Positions 52,705-62,443 of a stretch of DNA of 64,000 nt are shown here, one piece after another (position 1 is the first letter of the stretch; each line of letters opens with the position of its first letter). Both the position numbers and the translations under genes were made by a program. The DNA is from Lachnospiraceae bacterium YSD2013. GTDB lineage: Bacteria; Bacillota; Clostridia; Lachnospirales; Lachnospiraceae. The DNA lies in assembly GCA_900100895.1 (NCBI GenBank), contig FMTX01000016.1:1-64000 (forward strand). Direction: 5' to 3'. The notes under the pieces were generated by a model. The model saw only the letters and a program-made list of their open reading frames with translations. It had not been told where the DNA came from and did not search any database.

Positions 52705-53769
52705 TCATTTTGTGTAGCTTCCGACCGCAGTTTCAAGAGCATCGACGATGCCCTGCGCTATCTTATTTAAGTATTCCGAATTGTTCAAAAGCCTTGCCTC
52801 ATCAGTATTGGAAAGAAATCCCGCATACAGATACATTGCGGGCATATCAAGCACCTTAAGCACCGCTTCCTCGTCTCCCGCCTCGTTGATTCCGAGAGCC
52901 TTGTTGCTCGCCGAAACCGCCGCCGACTTAAGAATCATGTCCGCAAACTCCGCATTTTCAAGCCCGTTGTGATAATAAAGTGAGTTATACGATGCAGACA
53001 TTCCGAACTTCTTCACATCATCAACATCCGTCGACAAATGTATGCCCACGAAATAATCCGGCGACACTGCCTTTATAGCCTTAATACGTTCTTCTGTCGT
53101 AAGTGCCTCGTCGTCTTCTCTTGTAAGAAGCACCGTAAAGCCCTTGTCCTCAGCCAGCGCACGCACCTTCTCGGCCAAAGAAAGCGTTATGTTCTTTTCC
53201 ACAATATCGCCTACCCTGGTACCGCTCTGCGCTCCGCCGTGACCGGGGTCTATCATAACAATGGGGCGCTTTATCTCCGAAACAGGCGTAATTGTCAGTT
53301 CCAGCGCGCGTCCTTTTCGCTCCATTTCACAGGTGCATGCCTCATCAAGCTCAAAAACTATCATAGTATCCTTGCCGTCAAAGATTCCCCTCGCCACATC
53401 AACATGCTTGTAATTGCCTCTGGGCGGGTCCGAGAGGAAGTATGACTCTCGCGTATCTTTTATCCGGACACTGACAGTCTTACGGTCATATCTCACACTC
53501 ATGGAAATGTCCGACATAGGCGTATCCGAAGGCACAAAGACCTTCAAAGCCGCAGCCTTCTCTTCCGAGAGATTCTTGGTATCTATCGCCCATTCGAGGT
53601 TATCGTAGCCGTACAAGTAGGTTTCTTTTTCCTCCGACTCTTCGCTGACAATAATAGTCTTCTGCGACGCATAAGCAATCATCACGGAAAAAGAAAGTAC
53701 GCTTGCGATGATGGTAAGTATCAAAGAAGCCTTTATTAAGTTGCCTCTGTCTCTCCACTTTTCGTTCAA
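52705..53769 (-). CDS. N-acetylmuramoyl-L-alanine amidase-like protein with altered catalytic Glu
   Basis: The 354-residue protein has an N-terminal membrane anchor/signal (LIKASLILTIIASVLSFSVMIAY), an AMIN-like region (~80-165) and an Amidase_3 domain from residue ~168: DPGHGG (H177), E191 in VEKNITLSLA, and GIHLSTD (H244), the three zinc ligands. The family's catalytic Glu lies in PAVLVExGFLSN; here the same place reads PAMYLYAGFLSN (Tyr315). It may be an inactive or changed peptidoglycan-binding relative. It is downstream of the THUMP methyltransferase gene by 3 bp. Confidence 0.85.
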   Translation of the reverse strand: MNEKWRDRGNLIKASLILTIIASVLSFSVMIAYASQKTIIVSEESEEKETYLYGYDNLEWAIDTKNLSEEKAAALKVFVPSDTPMSDISMSVRYDRKTVSVRIKDTRESYFLSDPPRGNYKHVDVARGIFDGKDTMIVFELDEACTCEMERKGRALELTITPVSEIKRPIVMIDPGHGGAQSGTRVGDIVEKNITLSLAEKVRALAEDKGFTVLLTREDDEALTTEERIKAIKAVSPDYFVGIHLSTDVDDVKKFGMSASYNSLYYHNGLENAEFADMILKSAAVSASNKALGINEAGDEEAVLKVLDMPAMYLYAGFLSNTDEARLLNNSEYLNKIAQGIVDALETAVGSYTK

Positions 53770-53772
53770 ACT

Positions 53773-54915
53773 TTACTTCTTTCCGGGCTTCTTGCCCATG
53801 AAGGAATAGAAATAGGTCTTCATCATTCCGTTGTAAATCTTACGGTTCTTATCGGCCTTTCTGTTGATAGCCGCCTCAACGCCGTCGTATGCGGTAATAA
53901 TGTACATCGACCAGTCCTCAAGATTCTTAAAACGGTCGCCAAGCGTTGCATAAAGTCTGGGAAGTGCAGCCTTCTCTTCAAGTCGCTCACCGTAAGGGGG
54001 ATTGGTAATGATGAACCCGTATTTTTTGGCATGACTTAAGTCCTTGACATCGCGCTGTTGGAAGTGAATAAGCTTCTCGACTCCCGCAAGCTTGGCATTG
54101 GCTCTGGCAGCCTCCACCATTTCTCTGTCAAGGTCATAGCCCTGAATATCCGTTTCTATATTTAAATCTACAAGGTCACGCGCCTCGTCAAAAGCATCCT
54201 TCCAAATCTGAGGTGCCACGATTCCCTGCCAGTCCATCGCCGTGAACTCTCTGTTCATGCCGGGTGCCATATTGGCAGCCTTCATCGCCGCTTCAATAGG
54301 AAAAGTACCGGAACCGCAGAAAGGATCCACGAGGATTCTGTCCTTATTCCAAGGCGTAAGGTCCAAAAGCGCCGCCGCAAGATTCTCCGCAATGGGAGCC
54401 TTGGACACAAGCTTTCTGTATCCTCTCTTGTGAAGACTCACACCGGTAGTATCAAGTCCCACGGTCACCTCATCCTTCATAAGCGTAACTCTTACGGGAT
54501 AATCGTCACCGCTTTCCTCAAACCAGTTAATGTTGTAAACCGCCTTAAGCCTCTCCACCATCGCCTTCTTCATAATTGACTGAATGTCTGAAGGTGAGAA
54601 AAGCTTACTTTTGATAGAAGCAGCCTTAACAACATTGAATCGTCCGTCCACCGGGATATAGGACTCCCAGTCCAGTGCCTTGGTACCCTCGAAGAGCTCC
54701 TCATAAGTGGTCGCGTTAAAAGAACCTACCTTAATAAGAACACGCTCCGCGGTCCTAAGCCCGATATTGGCTCTGGCAATAGCCTCATCGTCGCCGATAA
54801 ACGTAACTCTTCCGTCCAAAACCTCCGATACATCGTATCCGAGATCCGTTATTTCTCTTTTTAATACGCTCTCCAGCCCAAAGTGGCAGGGAGCAATCAG
54901 CTCAAATTTTCTCAT
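53773..54915 (-). CDS. THUMP-domain class I RNA methyltransferase (RlmL/YpsC-like)
   Basis: The 380-residue enzyme has an N-terminal ferredoxin-like/THUMP region (residues ~1-165) and a class I methyltransferase domain with motif I (LVDPFCGSGTFPIEAA), IQGYDLDREMVEAARANAKLAGV and the catalytic NPPYGERL (motif IV), characteristic of N2-guanine methylation of 23S rRNA by RlmL or its Firmicutes relative YpsC. Length matches YpsC rather than the fused E. coli protein. It heads a cluster with the amidase, rdgB and yfcE. Confidence 0.93.
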   Translation of the reverse strand: MRKFELIAPCHFGLESVLKREITDLGYDVSEVLDGRVTFIGDDEAIARANIGLRTAERVLIKVGSFNATTYEELFEGTKALDWESYIPVDGRFNVVKAASIKSKLFSPSDIQSIMKKAMVERLKAVYNINWFEESGDDYPVRVTLMKDEVTVGLDTTGVSLHKRGYRKLVSKAPIAENLAAALLDLTPWNKDRILVDPFCGSGTFPIEAAMKAANMAPGMNREFTAMDWQGIVAPQIWKDAFDEARDLVDLNIETDIQGYDLDREMVEAARANAKLAGVEKLIHFQQRDVKDLSHAKKYGFIITNPPYGERLEEKAALPRLYATLGDRFKNLEDWSMYIITAYDGVEAAINRKADKNRKIYNGMMKTYFYSFMGKKPGKK

Positions 54916-54955
54916 AAGGAAATAATAGATTAGCAGAAATATTATGTCAAGGAAT

Positions 54956-55065
54956 CCATTCTTTCGTGAGATACCAAAAGAATGGCGGAATGCTCCGCAT
55001 GGAAGGCCATTTTAAAGCTAATGCCCTTCCATCATAAACCTACAATACAGGTTTATGATTCCTAA
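54956..55065 (-). repeat. Four-hairpin element, copy R4
   Basis: Minus-strand TTAGGAAT (ATTCCTAA at 55058-55065), D (CATAAACCT/AGGTTTATG), C (ATGGAAGG.CATT/AATG.CCTTCCAT, one mismatch), B (GCGGA-GCAT-TCCGC), A (CCATTCTTT/AAAGAATGG). It lies upstream of the THUMP methyltransferase gene. Confidence 0.88.
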
Positions 55066-55231
55066 TATATCAAGGAACTAAGAAAGCATGGACAGTATGC
55101 CCATGCTTTCCTTAAAGTAGAAAAAGCACCGCGCCCTGCGATGCTTTTTCCTGAGGGGAGTATAATACCTGTTAAATAGGGTATTGATTAAGTCCAAGTG
55201 GAGAACTTGGCTTTATCGATGATTCTATACT

Positions 55232-55320
55232 AGTACCTTGGTACCAGTTTTGCAACATGAAATAGTACCAAAGTACCAATTGATTTATTGTGCAGGTTGC
55301 ATAATTAGTACCTAGGTACT
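55232..55320. repeat. 89-bp element with 25-bp terminal inverted repeats (21/25)
   Basis: Left end AGTACCTTGGTACC (55232-55245) extended to GCAAC at 55256 pairs with the right end GTTGCA...TAGGTACT (55296-55320); 21 of 25 positions match. Two more AGTACC-type motifs lie inside, and the right end contains the 14-bp palindrome AGTACCTAGGTACT. It abuts element R5. It may be a small mobile element or a set of operator sites. Confidence 0.6.
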
Positions 55321-55322
55321 AT

Positions 55323-55431
55323 AAGGAATCATGGATTTGTACTTTAAATCCATGATGGAAGGGCATTGGCTTTAAAATGGCCTTCCACGCGGAGCGTTCC
55401 GCAGTTTTTTCGGTATTTCACGGAAAAACTG
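55323..55431 (+). repeat. Four-hairpin element, copy R5
   Basis: Opposite orientation to R1-R4: plus strand begins AAGGAAT, then D (CATGGATTT/AAATCCATG), C (ATGGAAGGGCATT/AATGGCCTTCCAC), B (GCGGA-GCGT-TCCGC) and A (CAGTTTTT/AAAAACTG). A degenerate D-like remnant with CATAAAC lies just beyond it (near 55440-55460). Confidence 0.85.
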
Positions 55432-55462
55432 TTTCCTCTTCATAAACTAAAGCAAACAGGCA

Positions 55463-55572
55463 TTAGGAATCATGAATGTGTCCTTTACATTCATGATGAA
55501 AGATCATTAGCTTTAAAATGATCTTTCATGCGGAGCATTCCGCAATCAATTTGATACCTCACAAATTGATTG
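55463..55572 (+). repeat. Four-hairpin element, copy R6
   Basis: Plus strand TTAGGAAT, D (CATGAATGT/ACATTCATG), C (ATGAAAGATCATT/AATGATCTTTCAT, perfect 13 bp, loop AGCTTTAA), B (GCGGA-GCAT-TCCGC), A (CAATCAATTTG/CAAATTGATTG, perfect 11 bp). The best-formed copy. Confidence 0.9.
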
Positions 55573-55665
55573 GTACCGCTTAAAGAAAAAGAGCAAGTCC
55601 CTAGAGACTTGCCCATTTTCATAAATGAGAAAAGAGTATGAAAAAGAAAAATTTCATTGGTAAAT

Positions 55666-55700
55666 ATGGATTTACTCTAAATCCATGCGGAGCATTCCGC
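55666..55700 (+). repeat. Partial four-hairpin element, copy R8
   Basis: Only the C hairpin (ATGGATTT/AAATCCAT) and B hairpin (GCGGA-GCAT-TCCGC) remain, 2 nt after the lacI stop codon. Confidence 0.65.
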
Positions 55701-55701
55701 T

Positions 55702-56718
55702 TTACTTGTTAATCTCTGCCACAGACTTGCCCGGTACCAGGGTACCGTCTACTACTATCTGCTCAAGTGCCTCGGTTCTCGGGTGCTCTATAAGATTAAG
55801 AAGCTTGATGGCGGCGTGTTCACCGATTGCCTGAGTGTCCTGCTTGATGGTGGTAAGCGAGGGCTGGAGCTTGGCAGCTAAGGTGATGCCGTCGTAGCCG
55901 GCGATTGAGATGTCCTCGGGAACGCTTAAACCGTGACGGCGCACAGAGTTGATGCCGCCCATTGCCGAGTAGTCGTCACTGTAAAGGATACAAGTCGGTC
56001 TGTCAGGACGATCGAGAAGCGCGTCCGTAAACTTCTCGGTACGGTTGATGCTACGGTATGCGCCGTGCATTACGTAGTCGTCTGGAATCTCTATGTTATT
56101 CTCCTCAAGGACTTTGTAAAAAGCAGCCAGACGGTTTCTTGTAACCGCTGTATCTTCACCGCATACGTAAGCAATCTTACGATGGCCCTTGGAGACGATA
56201 TATCTTACTAACTCCATCATGCCCGCATAGTTATTGGAAACAACGCCGGAATGATTGTTAAACATATAGTCGATTGTGACAAGAGGAATATCCGAATTGG
56301 CAAGCTCGATAACTTCGGGGTCCGAGAAATCGATACAGGCAATAACTACGCCGTCATAGCCTCTGTAACGGCTGTGCTCAAGATATGAAAGCCTGGGCTC
56401 CCGTTTCTTGGAGCAGTTAATGAAGGTAAGATCGTAACCGTGATCCTCTACCACTGCCTTGAAGCTGTCAAGCACATTGGCAAAGTAATCATGGGTAAGT
56501 CCGCTTCGACCTTCATCTACAAAAAGAACGCCTATGTTGTAAGAACGGTTGGTTCTTAAGGCTCTTGCAAGGGAATTCGGGGAGTAGCCCATTTCCTTGG
56601 CCGTCTTTTTGATGTATTCGCGTGTCTCTTCACCAACATCGTTGCGATCGTTGAGTGCCTTGCTCACAGTTGCGACAGAAACATTGCATTTCGTCGCAAT
56701 ATCCTTCATGGATACCAT
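55702..56718 (-). CDS. LacI-family repressor
   Basis: The 338-residue regulator has the LacI N-terminal DNA-binding helix (DIATKCNVSVATVSKALNDRNDVGEETR), hinge helix (SLARALRTNRS) and the sugar-binding periplasmic-type core (IGVLFVDEGRSGLTHDYFANVL, GHRKIAYVCGE, ISIAGYDGI). It is divergent from the cellobiose phosphorylase gene and probably represses it and itself in response to cellobiose or a related sugar, by binding the CTTAATCGTTTWC sites at 56783 and 56919. GGAGG is 5 nt before the ATG. Confidence 0.93.
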   Translation of the reverse strand: MVSMKDIATKCNVSVATVSKALNDRNDVGEETREYIKKTAKEMGYSPNSLARALRTNRSYNIGVLFVDEGRSGLTHDYFANVLDSFKAVVEDHGYDLTFINCSKKREPRLSYLEHSRYRGYDGVVIACIDFSDPEVIELANSDIPLVTIDYMFNNHSGVVSNNYAGMMELVRYIVSKGHRKIAYVCGEDTAVTRNRLAAFYKVLEENNIEIPDDYVMHGAYRSINRTEKFTDALLDRPDRPTCILYSDDYSAMGGINSVRRHGLSVPEDISIAGYDGITLAAKLQPSLTTIKQDTQAIGEHAAIKLLNLIEHPRTEALEQIVVDGTLVPGKSVAEINK

Positions 56719-56782
56719 AATTCCTCCGTCTGACTAAGGAAAAGAAAGCCGCACACCCTCAAAAAACGCGTCTAAAGTCTTC

Positions 56783-56932
56783 CTTAATCGTTTTCGCAAT
56801 TTTAGTATAATATTATTTTTTTAAAAATTCAACATGGAATTTTCTATTGATTTTATGTGCATTTTTTTATAATATATAGAAAACGGCTTAGTTTCCGTTA
56901 ATCTTTTACCCGTTTTTACTTAATCGTTTACT
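56783..56932. promoter_or_regulatory. Divergent lacI/cellobiose phosphorylase control region
   Basis: For lacI the minus strand has TTGAAT (56832-56827), 17 bp, TATACT (56809-56804). For the phosphorylase the plus strand has TATAAT at 56806-56811 with a weak -35 and a second TATAAT near 56870. Two copies of CTTAATCGTTTWC (56783-56795, just after the lacI start; 56919-56931, upstream of the phosphorylase) are likely LacI-family operators. Confidence 0.65.
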
Positions 56933-56962
56933 TTAACGTAAATCAAGCAAAAGGAGACAGAT

Positions 56963-59395
56963 ATGAAGTTTGGTTACTTCGATGACGCCGCCAAAGAATA
57001 CGTCATCACTACCCCCAAGACACCTCTGCCTTGGATTAACTACCTTGGCACGAACGATTTCTTTTCCCTTATTTCGAATACTGCGGGAGGTTACAGTTTC
57101 TATAAGGATGCAAAGTTATTAAGACTTACCCGTTTCCGTTACAACAATGTACCCGGAGACTCCAACGGTAAGTACTACTATATTAAGGACGGTAACACCG
57201 TATGGAATCCCGGCTGGATGCCTACCAAGACCGACCTTGATTCTTACGAGTGCCGTCACGGTATCGGATACAGCAAGTGGAACTCCTCCAAGAATGGTGT
57301 GAGCGCTTCCGTTCTTGCTTTTGTCCCTACCGATGATACATGCGAAATCAATCAGCTTAAGCTTACCAACAACACAGATTCCGTTAAGGAACTTAAACTC
57401 TTCTCCTATGTTGAGTGGTGTCTCTGGAATGCTGCCGACGATATGCAGAACTTCCAGCGTAACTTCTCTACCGGTGAGGTAGAAGTTATCGATTCCACCA
57501 TTTATCATAAGACCGAGTACAGAGAGCGTCGTAATCACTACGCAATCTTCACCGTTAACACCAAGATTGACGGTTTCGATACCCAGAGAGAAAACTTTCT
57601 CGGCGCATATCGTGACAACCACGATCCCGAAGTAGTATTCGACAAGGGCGCCTGCACAGGCTCTATCGCTCACGGCTGGTCACCCGTTGCGGTTCACGAA
57701 ATCTCCGTGAAGCTTGAACCCGGTGAGACCAAGTCCTATGTATTCTTGCTCGGATATTGTGAGAATCCCGACAATGATAAGTGGGAATCCAAGAATGTAG
57801 TTAATAAGAAGCCCGCCAAGGCTCTTATTACAAAATATCAGACAGATGCCGATGTTGACAAGGCTTTTGCTAAATTAAAGACATATTGGGACAATTTGTT
57901 GTCTATTTATACACTCGAAAGCTCCAACGACAAGGTTAACCGTATGGTTAACATCTGGAACCAGTACCAGTGTATGGTTACCTTCAACATGTCACGTTCC
58001 GCTTCTTACTACGAGTCCGGTATCGGCCGCGGTATGGGCTTCAGAGATTCCAACCAGGACCTTCTCGGTTTCGTACACCTCATTCCCGAGCGTGCGCGTG
58101 AGCGTATCATCGATATCGCTTCCACTCAGTTTGAGAACGGTTCCGCATATCACCAGTACCAGCCTCTTACCAAGCGCGGTAACTCCGACATCGGTTCGGG
58201 CTTCAACGACGATCCGTTGTGGCTCATCGCAGGTACTTCCGCATATGTTCGCGAGACAGGTGATGTATCTATTTTAAAAGAAATCGTACCTTACGACAAC
58301 GATATGTCAGTTGCTACCACTTTGATGGAGCACTTAAAGCGTTCTTTTGACTTCACGGTTAATAACAAGGGACCTCACAAGCTTCCTCTTATCGGCCGTG
58401 CAGACTGGAACGATTGTCTTAACTTAAACTGCTTCTCCGAGCATCCCGGTGAGTCATTCCAGTGCTTCGGTCCTTCGGAAGGTCCTGTTGCAGAGTCCGT
58501 ATTCATCGCAGGTATGTTTGTTAAGTACGGTGAAGAGTACGCTCAGCTTGCAGAGCTTCTTGGCGATACCGCCGAGGCAGAGCGTGCCCGCAAGGAAGTT
58601 AAGATTATGTACGATACAGTCCTTGAAGCAGGTTGGGACGGCGACTGGTTCGTAAGAGCTTATGATGCTTATTCTAACAAGATTGGTTCCAAGGAATGTG
58701 AAGAAGGTAAGATTTTTATCGAGAGTAACGGTTTCTGTTCTTTGGCCGGCATCGGTGTCAAAGAAGGACTTGCCGAGAAGGCACTCGATTCAGTTAAGAA
58801 ATACCTTGATTGTAAGTACGGCGTAATGATTTTACAGCCCGCTTACACAGTTTACCACTTAGAGCTTGGTGAAATTTCCTCATATCCTCCGGGATACAAG
58901 GAAAACGCCGGAATCTTCTGCCACAACAACCCTTGGGTATCCATCGCAGAGACAGTTATCGGCCGTGGCGACAGAGCATTCGAGATTTACAAGAAGACCT
59001 GTCCCGCTTACACCGAAGAGATTTCCGAGATTCACAAGACCGAGCCTTACGTATACTGCCAGATGGTAGCAGGTAACGATGCTTACATCCCCGGCGAAGG
59101 CAAGAACTCCTGGCTTACAGGTACCGCCGCTTGGACATTTGTAAACATCTCCCAGTACATTCTCGGCGTATATCCTACTCACAAGGGACTTTCCGTAGAC
59201 CCTTGCGTACCTTCCGACTTCGGCGACTTCAAGGTTACCCGTAAGTTCCGCGGCGCTTCCTACGAGATTTCCGTTAAGACAAACGGTTCTCAGAAGGGCG
59301 TTAAGAAGCTTATCGTAGACGGTCAGGAAGTTGAAGGAACCGTAATTCCTTTCGTAGAAGGCAAGAAGAATTATAAGGTAGAAGTGATTATGTAA
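56963..59395 (+). CDS. cbp: Cellobiose phosphorylase (GH94)
   Basis: The 810-residue enzyme cleaves cellobiose with phosphate to glucose-1-phosphate and glucose in the cytoplasm. It matches GH94 cellobiose phosphorylase in length and motifs: [10 protein letters not shown] near the start, [17 protein letters not shown], the general-acid Asp in [18 protein letters not shown]-like [21 protein letters not shown] and WLTGTAAW. No signal peptide. Codon use is strongly biased, as for a highly expressed gene. It is divergent from its LacI regulator and alone in its operon; a cellobiose transporter is not in the window. AAGGAG precedes the ATG. Confidence 0.96.
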   Translation: MKFGYFDDAAKEYVITTPKTPLPWINYLGTNDFFSLISNTAGGYSFYKDAKLLRLTRFRYNNVPGDSNGKYYYIKDGNTVWNPGWMPTKTDLDSYECRHGIGYSKWNSSKNGVSASVLAFVPTDDTCEINQLKLTNNTDSVKELKLFSYVEWCLWNAADDMQNFQRNFSTGEVEVIDSTIYHKTEYRERRNHYAIFTVNTKIDGFDTQRENFLGAYRDNHDPEVVFDKGACTGSIAHGWSPVAVHEISVKLEPGETKSYVFLLGYCENPDNDKWESKNVVNKKPAKALITKYQTDADVDKAFAKLKTYWDNLLSIYTLESSNDKVNRMVNIWNQYQCMVTFNMSRSASYYESGIGRGMGFRDSNQDLLGFVHLIPERARERIIDIASTQFENGSAYHQYQPLTKRGNSDIGSGFNDDPLWLIAGTSAYVRETGDVSILKEIVPYDNDMSVATTLMEHLKRSFDFTVNNKGPHKLPLIGRADWNDCLNLNCFSEHPGESFQCFGPSEGPVAESVFIAGMFVKYGEEYAQLAELLGDTAEAERARKEVKIMYDTVLEAGWDGDWFVRAYDAYSNKIGSKECEEGKIFIESNGFCSLAGIGVKEGLAEKALDSVKKYLDCKYGVMILQPAYTVYHLELGEISSYPPGYKENAGIFCHNNPWVSIAETVIGRGDRAFEIYKKTCPAYTEEISEIHKTEPYVYCQMVAGNDAYIPGEGKNSWLTGTAAWTFVNISQYILGVYPTHKGLSVDPCVPSDFGDFKVTRKFRGASYEISVKTNGSQKGVKKLIVDGQEVEGTVIPFVEGKKNYKVEVIM

Positions 59396-59422
59396 TCGCT
59401 TCGATCCTTCCACCAAAAGTTT

Positions 59423-59455
59423 GGGCCATCCCTGTTGGGATGGCCCTTTTGTTGT
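59423..59455 (+). terminator. Terminator of the cellobiose phosphorylase gene
   Basis: GGGCCATCCC-TGTT-GGGATGGCCC followed by TTTTGTTG. Confidence 0.92.
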
Positions 59456-59528
59456 GGCGAACTGCTTTCTTCTGTCGCAATATAATGGTATATTTCTTGT
59501 TGAAGATATTGTCTTGGGGGCATGAAAT

Positions 59529-60182
59529 ATGAAAGCTGATATAGATTATTCCGAATATTGGGAGCGTTGCTGGAACGAGGAAGATGCCGAAGCGCTTGAA
59601 AAGTGGCTTGAAGGCTGGAATCACGCCGGCAGCGAAGAGATAGAGTATTTTAAAGCGCAGAGTGTTAGGACTATATGCGATGCTGCGTGTGGGTTCGGTG
59701 CGCATACGCTTGCTTTTGCCTCAAATGGGTTCGATGTGGCGGCGTTTGATGTGTCGCCTAAGGCTGTGGAACTTACGCGCGCGGGGCTGGCCCGTTTTGG
59801 GTACGGTGATATGCCGGTACAGGTGGCATCACTAACCGATACCGGCTATGATGATGAGGCTTTTGACGCCGTGACGGCTTACGCTGTATTTGATCATTTG
59901 ACGGAGGCCGATGCCGGGTGTGCTTTGACTGAGATGCTTCGCATTGTTAAACCGGGTGGGTTTGTTTTGCTGTCGTTTGATACGCCCGAGGAAGATGATT
60001 TCTCTGCTCCTCACAAGGTGCTTTCCGACGGAAGCATGGTTTATGGGTCCGAGTCTGAGCGCGAAGGAATGATTTTCAGGCCTTTCGACGATGCCAAGGT
60101 CTTGACTCTGACCGCCGGGCATTCCGTGACGCGGAAGTGGCGCAGTCGCAAGGGCGATTTGATTGTCCTTTTGCAAAAATAA
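59529..60182 (+). CDS. Class I SAM-dependent methyltransferase
   Basis: The 217-residue protein has SAM motif I (ICDAACGFGAHTLAFA), motif II/III (VAAFDVSPKAVELTRAGLARF), motif IV (AFDAVTAYAVFDHL) and LRIVKPGGFVLLSFDTPEED. The closest class is small-molecule methyltransferases of the UbiE/Tam type; substrate unknown. GGGGG lies 8 nt before the ATG. It is alone and convergent with the XRE operon. Confidence 0.9.
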   Translation: MKADIDYSEYWERCWNEEDAEALEKWLEGWNHAGSEEIEYFKAQSVRTICDAACGFGAHTLAFASNGFDVAAFDVSPKAVELTRAGLARFGYGDMPVQVASLTDTGYDDEAFDAVTAYAVFDHLTEADAGCALTEMLRIVKPGGFVLLSFDTPEEDDFSAPHKVLSDGSMVYGSESEREGMIFRPFDDAKVLTLTAGHSVTRKWRSRKGDLIVLLQK

Positions 60183-60567
60183 AGCCTTCAAGTCGAAGGT
60201 TTTTCGGCTGAAGGCATAATTTGTGCTTTTCTAGTTTTTTATCTATTGTTTTATAGACCCTTTTTTAGTGGCCAATAGATAAATATGGTCATTGCCTGTT
60301 TTTTATCCTTTGTTTTCACAGGCTCGTTTCATAAAGCAAGGGATAATTTCTCTGATTCCGGCCATTTATCCCTTGCGTAGAGCAACAATTGTTCTGTTCC
60401 TTACCAATTTAGGCATCATGACACCACTTTGCAAGAGATAAAATTCGTCAATGCGGCTTTTTTATCCATTGAGCCTTATTTCGCAGGGGCAAAATCAATA
60501 GATAAAATCAGTGAATTAAGCAATTTTATCTGATACCCATGTTAATAATCCTTACGACGTGCTCGAC
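60183..60567. other. Intergenic region with dyad array 2
   Basis: The convergent region between the methyltransferase and the XRE gene is mostly filled by the 40-nt dyad array; no gene or clear terminator is seen. Confidence 0.55.
60213..60540. repeat. 40-nt dyad array 2 (five units)
   Basis: Units follow the same plan as array 1: V1 GAAGGCATAA/TTATCTATTG; V2 CAATAGATAA/TTATCCTTTG; V3 CAAGGGATAA/TTATCCCTTG (perfect 10-bp arms); V4 CAAGAGATAA/TTATCCATTG; V5 CAATAGATAA/TTATCTGATA. Spacers are 19-20 nt with unrelated sequence. Confidence 0.78.
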
Positions 60568-61098
60568 TTACTTCTTCCCGGCAAGTTTCTTAAACATCCT
60601 AAGCTTGGCTTCGCGCAGCTTGTGAGCGCCCACGCCTGTGAAAATGAAGCCGACGATAAGCATGCCGAAGGATATACCGAGGGTCATGCCCTGAAGGAAG
60701 TCATACCAGAAGACGCCTTCATAAGCGGCAAGTGAGTCGATGAAAATAGTTGCAAGGTATATCGCAAAGACGATGCAGGCTACCAGGTACAAATAGTGGA
60801 AGCGCTTCGTAACTTTAAGTTTCTCTTCGTTGCTGTACTCGGCAACCGCCAGTGCGGTTTCTTTGATTTCTCTATCCATAGGTTCCTCCTCCGCGTTACC
60901 GGTGAGCATGTCCCTAAGGTCTACGTCATAGAAATCGGAAAGTTCTATCAATATATCAAGGTCGGGAAGGTTCGAGCCGGTCTCCCATCTGGAGACGCTG
61001 CGGCGCGACACACCGAGTTTCTCGGAGAGTTCCTCCTGCGTTAAGCCTTTAGATTTACGAAGTTCTTTAAGATAGTTACCGATTTTGGATTGATCCAT
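60568..61098 (-). CDS. XRE regulator with membrane tail
   Basis: The 176-residue protein has an N-terminal XRE helix-turn-helix (IGNYLKELRKSKGLTQEELSEKLGVSRRSVSRWETGSNLP, residues 5-45) and two C-terminal membrane helices (YLVACIVFAIYLATIFI; MTLGISFGMLIVGFIFTGVG). It may sense at the membrane. It is the second gene of a two-gene operon with a small membrane protein. The dyad TGAGACA/TGTCTCA at 61419-61436 upstream may be its operator. Confidence 0.9.
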   Translation of the reverse strand: MDQSKIGNYLKELRKSKGLTQEELSEKLGVSRRSVSRWETGSNLPDLDILIELSDFYDVDLRDMLTGNAEEEPMDREIKETALAVAEYSNEEKLKVTKRFHYLYLVACIVFAIYLATIFIDSLAAYEGVFWYDFLQGMTLGISFGMLIVGFIFTGVGAHKLREAKLRMFKKLAGKK

Positions 61099-61131
61099 GC
61101 CGTTCTCCTTAGATGAAATACCGACCGGATG

Positions 61132-61317
61132 CTATGCCTCTTTGTTCTTTCTTACTCGGTTCCAATGAAAACTGGATAGAAGGCAAGAGATTGCAAAGCA
61201 ACCTGTATAGCACCAAATGGGTAAAGAAATTGTGTTAGTGACTTCTACTAAGATAAAAAGTACAATTCCCAATAATAAAATTGTTCCGCTGATAATTAAT
61301 ACGATGTTCTTTTTCAT
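61132..61317 (-). CDS. 61-residue two-helix membrane protein
   Basis: MKKNIVLIISGTILLLGIVL and a second helix (PIWCYTGCFAISCLLSS) suggest a small hairpin membrane protein. AAAGGAG lies 8 nt before the ATG, so the gene is credible. It is first in the operon with the membrane-linked XRE regulator, which may act with it. Confidence 0.72.
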   Translation of the reverse strand: MKKNIVLIISGTILLLGIVLFILVEVTNTISLPIWCYTGCFAISCLLSSFHWNRVRKNKEA

Positions 61318-61418
61318 GATGTTTCTCCTTTGTGAGTGGTTTTCGTTACACCCTCATTATGGAAAAAGAACACGTCTCATTAAAGGACACAAAACGTCCA
61401 AAAGCCCTAAATATCAAA

Positions 61419-61433
61419 TGAGACACAACTGTC

Positions 61434-61436
<3 letters not shown>
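61419..61436. promoter_or_regulatory. TGAGACA-CAAC-TGTCTCA dyad
   Basis: A perfect 7-bp inverted repeat with a 4-nt spacer overlaps the end of aguB and lies upstream of the two-gene XRE operon; a second TGAGAC half-site occurs about 60 bp nearer that operon. It is a likely operator. Confidence 0.5.
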
Positions 61437-62309
<873 letters not shown>

Positions 62310-62336
62310 AACCGAACTCCTTATTAAAAAAGGTAC

Positions 62337-62443
62337 CAATCCATTTGTGAAGTACCAAACGGATTGCGGAACTCTCCGCGTGGCGGCCATTTTAATACTA
62401 ATGCCCGCCATCACAAAACTACAAAACAGGTCTATGGTTCCTT
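62337..62443 (-). repeat. Four-hairpin element, copy R7
   Basis: Minus-strand CAAGGAAC (variant TTAGGAAT end), a decayed D, C (ATGGCGGG.CATT/AATG.CCGCCAC), B (GCGGA-GAGT-TCCGC), A (CAATCCGTTTG/CAAATGGATTG, one mismatch pair). It lies between aguA and aguB and its first part encodes the last residues of AguA and the stop codon. Confidence 0.85.

Larger units (their letters stand above)
54916..55701. other. Repeat-rich intergenic gap
   Basis: The region between the THUMP methyltransferase and lacI genes contains three full four-hairpin elements (R4, R5, R6), a partial copy (R8), an 89-bp inverted-repeat element and a hairpin at 55083-55116 with arms AAAGCATGG and CCATGCTTT. No gene is visible. 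Confidence 0.75.

Noticed and set aside
55232-55320. Insertion sequence
   Set aside because: Far too short for a transposase; no target duplication can be recognised.
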